Below, piece after piece: positions 1 to 7,196 of a DNA stretch of 64,000 bases. A program made the position numbers and the translations under genes. The stretch is taken from contig NZ_CP126604.1 of assembly GCF_008364625.2 (NCBI RefSeq), positions 1,364,001 through 1,428,000 of the forward strand, written 5' to 3'. Numbering within the stretch: the stretch's first letter is position 1; the number at the start of each line of letters is the position of its first letter. Source of the DNA: Enterobacter dykesii (GTDB lineage: Bacteria; Pseudomonadota; Gammaproteobacteria; Enterobacterales; Enterobacteriaceae). The notes below the pieces were generated by a model. The model saw only the letters and a list, made by a program, of their open reading frames with translations. It was not told the DNA's origin and made no database searches.

Positions 1-2176
1 CCCAGCTTTCGCCGTCGTCTTCAAACAGCATTCCGGTGGTCGTGCCGACGCCCTTCACCGGGAAGAGCTTCAGCTCGCGGGTGTTGTCTTTTTCAGCGGA
101 CACGTGGGTAATGCGTTCGCTCAGCGGCAGAGCGGCACCGGCGCGCACCAGCAGCGGCAGTTTTTCCAGCGGCGCGTCGAGGACGATCGACTGGCCGCCA
201 GCAAACCACGCGTGGGTGTAAAAATCATACCAGCCGGTGTCGTTATCCGGCAGCCAGACGCGGCGCTCGCGCTGCCCGGCTTCGACGACGCTGGCCACCA
301 GCAGGTCGCGGCCCAGCAGGAAGTCATCGCACTCCTCAAACGTCTGCGCATCGTGCTCGTGATCGAGGAAGGTCGGGCGCAGCATCGGCTCGTCGTCGGC
401 GTGCGCCTGCCAGAGCAGGGTATAGAGGTACGGCAGCAGGCGGTAGCGCAGCTCAACCGCGCCGCGAATGGCTGGCGTGACGCCCGGGTACATCCACGGC
501 TCGTTCACGGTGTGGTCATCGTTCCACGAGTGAATGGTAAAGCGCGGGTGCATCACGCCGTTCTGCACCCAGCGTACGAACAGCTCGGCGTCCGGCTTGT
601 CGCCGGAGAAACCGCCGACGTCGTGACCGACGTTGAACAGGCCGGACAGGCTCATGCCCAGTCCCATGCGGATGTTATAGCGCAGGGTGTCCCAGTTGGT
701 GCGGTTGTCGCCGCTCCAGGTCTGAACGTAGCGCTGCATCCCGGCGCAGCCGGAGCGGGAGATGAGATACGGACGTTTTTCCGGCGCGAAACGCTGCTGC
801 GCTTCCAGCGAGGCGCGCATCATCAGCAGCGGCATCACCGGGCGAATGTGCTTGATGGCGATCTCCTTGCCGAAGCCAAAGCAGCGCGCTTCTCCGTCCC
901 ACACTTCATATTCGTTGTTGTCGTTCCAGGTAGAGTCGATGCCCATCTCCAGCAGCTGCGTGGTCACGCCGTTCTGCCACCACTGCACCGTCTGCGGGTT
1001 GGTAAAGTCGAGGTGCGAGCCTTCGTCATCCCAGAAGCTGGAGCGTTCCGGTGCATCGGTTTCTGAATCGCGAATGAACAGGCCGCTCTCCGCCACTTCG
1101 TTATAGCGCGGATGATCCTGCAGCAGGCACGGCTTGATGTTGGCCGCCAGCTTCAGCCCCGCGTCGTGAAAGGCCTGGCTCATCACCTTCGGCTGCGGCA
1201 CCTTGTCATAGTTCCAGTTAAAGACGTAGCGCTTGCCGTTGATGGAGGTATAGCCGGAGGAGAGCTGGAACGAGTCGCACGGAATGGCGTGCTCTTCGCA
1301 CAGGCGGATGAAGTTCATCAGCTGGTTCTGGGCGTCCGGCGCGTCGGTGTAGTGCATGGTAGAGCCGCTGTAGCCCAGGCTCCATTTCGGTCCGAACAGC
1401 GTTTTCCCGGTCAGGCGCACGAAGGATTTGGTGACGTCCAGCACGCGCTTGCCGGTAAAGATGTAGTAATCGATATCGCCCGCTTCCGCCTGCCAGCGGC
1501 GATAGGCGGTGTGGTAGTTGTCGATCTCGTTGCCCAGATCCAGCCAGCAGCTGCTCAGGTTATCGTAGAACAGTCCGTAGCTGACGTCGTCGCGGCGGGC
1601 GATTGTGAACGGGATGTGCTTGTAGAGCGGGTCGGTGCTGGCCGCGTTGTACCCCATTGCGTCGAGGTTGCGCATCTCATAGCGTTTACCGTTGCGCTGC
1701 AGATCGCCCGCTTTCTCGCCCAGACCGTAGAAGCGCTCGTCCTTGCGGCGGCTCAGGTAGTGCGCCACTCCGTCGCCGTGGGCGTTCAGCAGGTAGGCGC
1801 TGGTTGGACGGTCGTTGACCAGCGGCTGCCACTCGCCCGCCTCATTGCGGTAGTGCCACTCCAGCCACAGCGGCTGGTGGATCGTCACGCGCAGCTGTTC
1901 GGTTGCCACCGTGAGCGTCTCATCCTGCTGCGTCAGGGTCCAGGCCGGGCAGGAGAAACCGCTTATATCGTCACGACGGCGGCCTTCCCAGGGCACGTCT
2001 TTTTCCGGCGCGATGCTCCAGGTGCGGTCCAGCGCCAGCTCGCCTTTGCGTTTGATCAGCACGCGGAACAGGTTCTCTTCCAGCACATACAGGCACAGGC
2101 GGTGCTGGTTATCGACCAGCAGTTCCAGATGGTTTGCCGACTGCGTATCAAGGGTCCAGTTTTTCAGGGTTTTCAT
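1..2176 (-). CDS. Glycoside hydrolase family 31 (alpha-glucosidase/alpha-xylosidase type), C-terminus cut by window edge
   Basis: Retaining alpha-glycosidase of family GH31, expected to hydrolyse an alpha-linked gluco- or xylo-oligosaccharide in the cytoplasm; no signal peptide is visible. The frame is open from the ATG at 2176 to the window edge (725 codons); relatives are about 770-790 residues, so roughly 60 C-terminal residues are missing. The nucleophile is Asp419 in WNDNNE and the acid/base is Asp490 in WSGDN, both as in the family. It lies 17 bp downstream of the MFS permease on the same strand, so the two probably form an import-and-hydrolysis operon controlled by the divergent LacI-type gene. 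The family is secure; the exact substrate cannot be read from the sequence. Confidence 0.9.
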   Translation of the reverse strand, partial: MKTLKNWTLDTQSANHLELLVDNQHRLCLYVLEENLFRVLIKRKGELALDRTWSIAPEKDVPWEGRRRDDISGFSCPAWTLTQQDETLTVATEQLRVTIHQPLWLEWHYRNEAGEWQPLVNDRPTSAYLLNAHGDGVAHYLSRRKDERFYGLGEKAGDLQRNGKRYEMRNLDAMGYNAASTDPLYKHIPFTIARRDDVSYGLFYDNLSSCWLDLGNEIDNYHTAYRRWQAEAGDIDYYIFTGKRVLDVTKSFVRLTGKTLFGPKWSLGYSGSTMHYTDAPDAQNQLMNFIRLCEEHAIPCDSFQLSSGYTSINGKRYVFNWNYDKVPQPKVMSQAFHDAGLKLAANIKPCLLQDHPRYNEVAESGLFIRDSETDAPERSSFWDDEGSHLDFTNPQTVQWWQNGVTTQLLEMGIDSTWNDNNEYEVWDGEARCFGFGKEIAIKHIRPVMPLLMMRASLEAQQRFAPEKRPYLISRSGCAGMQRYVQTWSGDNRTNWDTLRYNIRMGLGMSLSGLFNVGHDVGGFSGDKPDAELFVRWVQNGVMHPRFTIHSWNDDHTVNEPWMYPGVTPAIRGAVELRYRLLPYLYTLLWQAHADDEPMLRPTFLDHEHDAQTFEECDDFLLGRDLLVASVVEAGQRERRVWLPDNDTGWYDFYTHAWFAGGQSIVLDAPLEKLPLLVRAGAALPLSERITHVSAEKDNTRELKLFPVKGVGTTTGMLFEDDGESW

Positions 2177-2193
2177 ATGCAATACATCCACTA

Positions 2194-3495
2194 TCAGGCG
2201 CGCTTGGCGCGACGTTCAGCAATAAATGCTACCAGGAAGACAGCGCCAATCAGGTCAAAGAAGCCCATGGCAATAAAGAGCGGGTTAAAGCCGATTTTGT
2301 CGGCGGTCACGCCGATTAACAGCGAGAACAGGAAGCTGGCGATCCACGCCGCCGAGCCGCGCATGCCGTTGACGGTCGCCATCTGGCCTTTGTCGAATGA
2401 CTCCACGACCAGGGCGCTCAGCATGCAGGAGATAATCTGGTGGCCGAAGCCGCCGATGGAGATCAGCACGATGGTGATATACGGGTCGCGGGTGATGGCC
2501 ACGATACCCAGAGAGATCATCAGGAACGCGCCCGTCACGGAGCTGGCAACGACCGAGTTAACGCGCGAGCAGCCGAACAGACGGGTGTACAGACGCGTCA
2601 GGTAGCCACTCGCCACGCTGCCGAGGTCGGCGGCGAGGAACGGCAGCCAGGCAAACATCGCAATCTGCTTCAGGTCCATGCCGTGCTCTTTGGCGAGGTA
2701 CAGCGGCACCCAGAAGCTCAGCACCGCCCAGGCCGGCTCCGCCATAAAGGCCGGAATGGCGATACCGTAGAAGCGTTTGTTTTTCGAGACGGTTTTCAGC
2801 GCGGTCAGGAAGGGCAGTTTGACGGCAGGCGGTTCGTTATCCTGCTTGATAAACGCCAGCTCGTCCTTACTCAGATTCGGGTGCTGCTCCGGGTTGTGGT
2901 AGAACGCCCACCACAGGATCACCCACAGCAGCGCCAGCACGCCGGTAAACATAAACGCGCCCTGCCAGCCGAACGAGGCGTGAGCAAAGTAGATGATAGG
3001 CGGGGCCAGCATCGCGCCGATGGAGAAGCCCACGCCCGCCCAGCCGGCGGCAACGGGTCGCTCTGATTTCGGGAACCATTCGCCGATGGTTTTGGCGTTC
3101 GCCGGGGTAGCGGCGGCCTCAGAGGCACCCATAAAGAAGCGCAGAATAGCGAGGTGCAGCCAGCTTCCGGCGCCCGCGTGGAAGATACACATCAGCGCCC
3201 AGATCCCGGCGCAGACCATAAAGCCGATCTTCAGGCCGATGACGTCAATCAGCCAGCCGCACAGGGGCTGGAAAATGGTATAGGCGATCTGGAACGCGCC
3301 GACGATCCAGGAGTATTGCTCGGTGGTGATCCCGAGGCTCTCTTTCAGTTCCGGGGCGAGGATCCCGAGTGAGTTTCGGGTGATGTAGTTAACGGTGACG
3401 CCAAGTAAGAACAGCACCAGCACGTACCAGCGCAGGTTCTTGATGACGCGACGGGTTTTGCTTGTCGCTACGGTGTTATTGATGTCCTGACTCAT
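2194..3495 (-). CDS. MFS sugar (acid) permease, anion:cation symporter type
   Basis: Inner-membrane proton symporter of the major facilitator superfamily, 433 residues with 12 predicted membrane spans. The N-terminal YVLVLFLLGVTVNYITRNSL and the loop GEWFPKSER resemble the hexuronate/glucarate permeases (ExuT/GudP group of the ACS family). The ATG at 3495 is preferred over the in-frame GTG at 3507 because GGAGAG lies just before it. It is the first gene of a unit with the GH31 enzyme and so probably imports that enzyme's substrate or a related sugar. A GntR-type palindrome lies about 100 bp upstream. The transported compound is not determined: the ACS family mostly carries organic anions, yet the partner enzyme is a glycosidase, so a charged disaccharide or an oddly specialised permease are both possible. 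Confidence 0.85.
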   Translation of the reverse strand: MSQDINNTVATSKTRRVIKNLRWYVLVLFLLGVTVNYITRNSLGILAPELKESLGITTEQYSWIVGAFQIAYTIFQPLCGWLIDVIGLKIGFMVCAGIWALMCIFHAGAGSWLHLAILRFFMGASEAAATPANAKTIGEWFPKSERPVAAGWAGVGFSIGAMLAPPIIYFAHASFGWQGAFMFTGVLALLWVILWWAFYHNPEQHPNLSKDELAFIKQDNEPPAVKLPFLTALKTVSKNKRFYGIAIPAFMAEPAWAVLSFWVPLYLAKEHGMDLKQIAMFAWLPFLAADLGSVASGYLTRLYTRLFGCSRVNSVVASSVTGAFLMISLGIVAITRDPYITIVLISIGGFGHQIISCMLSALVVESFDKGQMATVNGMRGSAAWIASFLFSLLIGVTADKIGFNPLFIAMGFFDLIGAVFLVAFIAERRAKRA

Positions 3496-3587
3496 TATAC
3501 TCTCCACAAGACGGACGGTAAGGGGACGGAGGTTCAGGTGTCACACGGATTTTTATGACTTTGATTTCTATCCGTTTAAAATGCTTA

Positions 3588-3602
3588 AGTTGGTATACAA
3601 CT
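3588..3602. promoter_or_regulatory. Operator-like inverted repeat upstream of MFS-GH31 operon
   Basis: AGTTG-GTATA-CAACT, a perfect 5-bp inverted repeat with a 5-bp centre. It resembles GntR/FadR-subfamily operators and the UxuR/ExuR consensus (TTGGTATACCAA) but is one base short in the centre. It lies between the divergent permease and LacI-type genes. Which protein binds it is unknown. Confidence 0.45.
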
Positions 3603-3783
3603 AGTATGGAAGTTGTGTGACAAGTTCACCTTAAGGAAGAAAATGAGTGGGCAAAAGTGGATTTTGTGCAAAATTTCTCATAACTGACGTAAACCCTCTG
3701 GCATGATGGTGTTTATGTCAGCTATTGCCTGACCAATACGCTATGAGAATTTTTTCATTTCGCAAATGGAGCCAGATCACAAA

Positions 3784-4857
3784 ATGGACAAAAGGCTAAA
3801 AATCACCGAAATCGCCGCCCGAACGCAGCTCTCGATCAGCACCGTGTCGCGGGTGCTGGCGGGAAAAGCGAATACCAGTGAAAAAGCGCGCGCAAAGGTG
3901 CTGGCGTGCGCGCGGGAGCTGGGGGTGATGGACGGCATGGCGGCAGGGCGTCTGCTGCTTAACAGCCTGGTGGTTTTTGCCCCGCAGCGGGCGTTTGACG
4001 AGCGGTCCGACATCTTTTACTACCGCGTGATCCAGAGCGTGAGTAAAGGCCTTGCGTCCCACGATGTGCGCCTTCGCTACTGCGCGCTGGAGGAGAACGA
4101 CAGCGACGCCCAGCTATTTCTGGCACGCATGAACGAAGCGGACACCCAGGCGGCAATCCTTCTTGGCATTGACGATCCCCATATCCACGATCTGGCGGTG
4201 GACGTGGGGAAACCCTGCATGCTGATTAACTGCCGCGACCGTCACATGCGTCTGCCTGCCGTCGCGCCGGATCATCGCGCCATTGGCGAACGGGCGGCGG
4301 AGTACCTGTTCGAGATGGGACACCGTGAGGTGATGAATGTGCTGTGCCTGCGCCGCTACACCATGGAGCTGCGCCTGGCGGGGATCCGCGACGCGTGGCA
4401 GTCTCACAACCTGAAATTCAACGATAAACGCGATCTGCTGGTGGTGCCCAGCTTCAGCGCGCGTGAAACGGAACAGATGGTCAGCGGCTGGCTCAGCGAA
4501 ATGCAGGGGAAGGATTTACCTACCGCGTTCCTGGTCGGCGGCGACTTTATGGCGGCGGGCACCATTAGCGCCTTACAAAACCACGGCCTGCGCGTGCCGC
4601 AGGACGTGTCGGTGATGAGCATTGACGGCTTTAACCTGGCGGCGATTCAGGATGTTCCATTAACGGCGGTGCACGTTCCGCGCGATGAGCTGGGAACCGA
4701 AGCGGTATATATGCTCCAACAGCGGCTCATGCGCCCGGACGCACCGGTGGGGACGTTACTGCTTAACGGCACGCTGGCCGTGCGGGAATCGGTACGGCGG
4801 ATACGTCAGGGGAAACGACGCACCGCCGTAGAGCGGGAAGGGCTGTACGACAGTTAA
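3784..4857 (+). CDS. LacI-family transcriptional regulator
   Basis: DNA-binding repressor or activator of the LacI/GalR family, 357 residues from the ATG at 3784. The N-terminal helix-turn-helix is ITEIAARTQLSISTVSRVLA, followed by a periplasmic-binding-protein-like effector domain (for example MSIDGFNLAAIQDVPLTAVH near the C-terminus). An in-frame ATG at 3766 would add six residues, but GGAG at 3768-3771 better suits 3784. It is divergent from the permease-GH31 unit, the usual arrangement for a local regulator, and its 3' end overlaps that of ybiU by 4 bp tail to tail. CATTT-CGC-AAATG at 3756-3768 just before the start could be an autoregulatory site. The hinge sequence is unusual for the family. 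Confidence 0.9.
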   Translation: MDKRLKITEIAARTQLSISTVSRVLAGKANTSEKARAKVLACARELGVMDGMAAGRLLLNSLVVFAPQRAFDERSDIFYYRVIQSVSKGLASHDVRLRYCALEENDSDAQLFLARMNEADTQAAILLGIDDPHIHDLAVDVGKPCMLINCRDRHMRLPAVAPDHRAIGERAAEYLFEMGHREVMNVLCLRRYTMELRLAGIRDAWQSHNLKFNDKRDLLVVPSFSARETEQMVSGWLSEMQGKDLPTAFLVGGDFMAAGTISALQNHGLRVPQDVSVMSIDGFNLAAIQDVPLTAVHVPRDELGTEAVYMLQQRLMRPDAPVGTLLLNGTLAVRESVRRIRQGKRRTAVEREGLYDS

Positions 4858-6110
4858 ACCATGCCCAGCGCGCGCTTGCCGTGGATATTAAGATCGTTCA
4901 CGGTAAAGCGGTCCTGCCAGCTCTTTTCATAATCCTCGCGCGGGAAGTCTCCCGGCGACGCGCCGGTTTCCAGCGCTTCCTTGACCTTTTTGGCGTAGGC
5001 GAGGTTCTTCTCGCACATCGGCGCGGCAGGGATGTACATCACGTTGCCCCAGCCCTGCTGATTTTCCACCGGCACGACGGAGTGGATCACATCGCAGTGC
5101 CACCACACGGAATCGCCCGCGTCGAGTGCCGGAATGCTGGTCAGCGCCTCGATCAGCAGCGGGTGCCATTTCTCTGAAACTGGCAGCACGCGCCCCGGCG
5201 CGACGCCGCAAAGCTCGTCTTCCGGCACGTCGTCCAGCAGCGGCCGCAGCAGAATGTAGGCCATCGCCTCCGGGATGGGCACGACGTGCAGTAAGCCCTG
5301 GCCGGGGATCATGTCCGACAGCGCCGTCCAGCCCTGGAAGGTGCGGAACACCGAGCATTTGGTGGTGTTATCGACGGTGTACTCTTCCACTTCGGTACGG
5401 TGCGCGGCGTTCCACGGATCGTATTTCTCGACGTTGCCGTCAAACACGCGGGCGAACACCTGCTGATAGGCCGGCAGCAGCCAGCGCTCCAGCGCGCCGG
5501 AGTCGGTATGCGCCCCAAGCCCTTTCGAGGTCGTTCCAGGCGGACGGCGGCGGATACGGTCCGGGTAAATCACGCTCACGTCCGGGTCGAACCACTGTTT
5601 GCCGTTGCTCTCGAACGTCCATAAACGGTTCAGGAACGACTGCACCTGCGCCATCTCTTCGCTCTGGCGCGCCTGCATTTGCGCCTGCGACCAGTAAATC
5701 GGGTAAATCTCCGGACGAGAGGCCGTCAGGGTGCCGAAGAAGTTATCGCCCGGGCCTTTGTAGACCTCGTCAAACCTGTTCAGATCGAGGTAGTCGAGCA
5801 TCGACTGATCCCACGCCAGCGCCTGCTCGCGCGGGAAATGACCTTTAATCACCGCGCAGCCGCGGCGTTTAACGGCCTCGCGCTGTGCGTCGGTAATCGT
5901 GCCGTTTTTCACATCCGCAAACGGAATCACCGGCCAGACGGATTCGCCTTTGTTCTTAAGGGCGTTAATTTCCCCCACGCGGGTGGCAATTTTGTCGCTG
6001 AGCTTATTAAACACCGCCTGCACGTCGCCGATCTGCGCGCGCAGCTCACGTTTTAACTGACGGATTGCCGCTTTGTGATCCGCTGGCAAAGTTTCACTGG
6101 TAAAGGTCAT
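4854..6110 (-). CDS. ybiU: YbiU, DUF1479 family, probable 2-oxoglutarate/Fe(II)-type oxygenase
   Basis: 418-residue cytoplasmic protein matching E. coli YbiU along its whole length, from MTFTSETLPADHKAAIRQ to NIHGKRALGM. It belongs to DUF1479, whose fold is that of Fe(II)/2-oxoglutarate oxygenases. The motif GLGAHTDSGALERW supplies an HxD and WWHCDVIHSV a distal His, together a plausible iron-binding triad. The substrate is unknown. It is a single gene transcribed from its own upstream region, where a near-perfect copy of the palindrome shared with ybiV and ybiY lies 13 bp before the start codon. E. coli ybiU also sits next to ybiV, so the locus is native; the GH31 unit on its 3' side is the newcomer. 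Confidence 0.93.
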   Translation of the reverse strand: MTFTSETLPADHKAAIRQLKRELRAQIGDVQAVFNKLSDKIATRVGEINALKNKGESVWPVIPFADVKNGTITDAQREAVKRRGCAVIKGHFPREQALAWDQSMLDYLDLNRFDEVYKGPGDNFFGTLTASRPEIYPIYWSQAQMQARQSEEMAQVQSFLNRLWTFESNGKQWFDPDVSVIYPDRIRRRPPGTTSKGLGAHTDSGALERWLLPAYQQVFARVFDGNVEKYDPWNAAHRTEVEEYTVDNTTKCSVFRTFQGWTALSDMIPGQGLLHVVPIPEAMAYILLRPLLDDVPEDELCGVAPGRVLPVSEKWHPLLIEALTSIPALDAGDSVWWHCDVIHSVVPVENQQGWGNVMYIPAAPMCEKNLAYAKKVKEALETGASPGDFPREDYEKSWQDRFTVNDLNIHGKRALGMV

Positions 6111-6122
6111 AACTGCCTCGCA

Positions 6123-6138
6123 TCTTTCATTCGAAAGT
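6123..6138. promoter_or_regulatory. Copy 1 of shared 16-bp palindrome (upstream of ybiU)
   Basis: Reads TCTTTCATTCGAAAGT on the + strand, the reverse of the ACTTTCGAATGAAAGT element before ybiY with one mismatch. It is 13-28 bp before the ybiU start codon, a position where a bound repressor would block transcription. Binding protein unknown. Confidence 0.6.
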
Positions 6139-6215
6139 AAAAATGTCTACAAGTGATACTTTAAGTTAAAAATAAGTTAATGCAAGTTTAAAAACTTGAC
6201 GCAAGCCACAGGACG

Positions 6216-6249
6216 GAAAAAGAGTGACAGGCCGGAGCGACGCTCCGGC
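6216..6249 (-). terminator. Rho-independent terminator after ybiV
   Basis: On the minus strand GCCGGAGCG-T-CGCTCCGGC (usable stem about 7 bp) is followed by CTGTCACTCTTTTT. It starts 10 bp past the ybiV stop codon. Confidence 0.6.
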
Positions 6250-6259
6250 GAGGAAAAGA

Positions 6260-7075
6260 TCAGACGTCGAACGGGGAATGGTTGTCGAGCACGGCCTGAA
6301 TGACGTTCAGCGCGCCCTGATGGTTGTTGTCGTCTGTGCTGTAGCGGCTGATTTCCTTGATGCTCTCTGCCGCGTTGCCCATCGCAAAGGAATATTTCAC
6401 CAGCTTCAGCATCTCGGCATCGTTGCCGCTGTCGCCGATGGCCACGCACTCCTGCGGGGAGATTTTCCAGCGTTTCAGCAGACGGCTGATGCCGTTGGCT
6501 TTGTGCAGGCCGGGGATAATCAAATCCACAAAGCCAAAGCCGCTGGTGACCGGCTTCATGATGCCGTCCAGGGAGACGTGCAGTTTATCCACCAGATTTG
6601 GGATATCGCTGTCCGGCAGGTTAAGGGAGAACTTAAACAGCACGTCGTCAATTTCGCGATAATCGCTGATGCGCTTTAAGCGGTGATAGTGCTTTGACAT
6701 CAGCGCAACGAATTCTTCAGGAGCCTGGTCGCTGACCCAGGCGCTCTCCAGCCCGCAGGCCACGAAGTTCAGCCCTTTGTCCTTCAGCAGTTCGCCAATC
6801 ACGATCTGCGATTCATGGCGGGTCAGCTCGCCGTGAAAAATCTGCTCGCCGCGATCGAACACCAGCGCGCCGTTTTCCGCCACGAAGGAGATCCGATCTT
6901 TTAGCTCCGGAAAGAAGGAGATGAGCTGGTAATACTGGTTGCCGCTGGCAACAACGAATTCAATGTCGCGGGCTTTAAGCTGTTCAAACTGTGCCTGGAA
7001 GCGGTCACGATCGTAATGCTTGGCATCATCAAGGAAAGTTCCGTCCATATCGGTGACGATAACTTTAACGGTCAT
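6260..7075 (-). CDS. ybiV: YbiV, HAD-superfamily sugar phosphatase (Cof type)
   Basis: 271-residue cytoplasmic Mg-dependent phosphatase of the HAD superfamily, Cof/IIB subgroup; E. coli YbiV dephosphorylates sugar phosphates such as ribose 5-phosphate and fructose 1-phosphate. Motif I is VTDMDGTFL with the nucleophile Asp9, and the C-terminal acidic motif is GDSGNDAEM. The start is set at 7075: AGGAG lies 6 bp upstream and [12 protein letters not shown] aligns with the E. coli start, whereas the longer form from 7108 has neither. It lies 121 bp downstream of ybiW with a copy of the shared palindrome in the gap, so it may have its own regulated promoter. YbjI at 28.8 kb is a paralogue. Confidence 0.94.
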   Translation of the reverse strand: MTVKVIVTDMDGTFLDDAKHYDRDRFQAQFEQLKARDIEFVVASGNQYYQLISFFPELKDRISFVAENGALVFDRGEQIFHGELTRHESQIVIGELLKDKGLNFVACGLESAWVSDQAPEEFVALMSKHYHRLKRISDYREIDDVLFKFSLNLPDSDIPNLVDKLHVSLDGIMKPVTSGFGFVDLIIPGLHKANGISRLLKRWKISPQECVAIGDSGNDAEMLKLVKYSFAMGNAAESIKEISRYSTDDNNHQGALNVIQAVLDNHSPFDV

Positions 7076-7140
7076 ACTGTGCTCCTGGGTCACTGCGTTT
7101 TGAAACATTCTAATAACAAGGTGACGAGGAGCACAAATTT

Positions 7141-7156
7141 AATTTCGAATGAAAGT
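7141..7156. promoter_or_regulatory. Copy 2 of shared 16-bp palindrome (ybiW-ybiV gap)
   Basis: AATTTCGAATGAAAGT, one mismatch from the copy before ybiY. It lies 66-81 bp upstream of the ybiV start, so it could govern a separate ybiV promoter. Confidence 0.55.
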
Positions 7157-7162
7157 CAGAAA

Positions 7163-7190
7163 GCCCGGTGGCGGCTTCGCCTTACCGGGC
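7163..7190. repeat. REP-like palindrome between ybiW and ybiV
   Basis: GCCCGGTGGCGGCTTCGC followed by CTTACCGGGC is a classic REP (repetitive extragenic palindrome) unit. It begins 6 bp past the ybiW stop and could stabilise or end the ybiYW transcript. Confidence 0.75.
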
Positions 7191-7196
7191 AGTTTT

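Noticed and set aside
1112..2605. 497-codon open frame on the + strand
   Set aside because: Opposite the GH31 gene and the end of the permease gene; no ribosome-binding site or domain.
3612..3635. GTGTGACA and CCTTAAGG short palindromes near the LacI-type gene
   Set aside because: Too short and not repeated at a meaningful spacing; only the longer AGTTG/CAACT repeat was kept.
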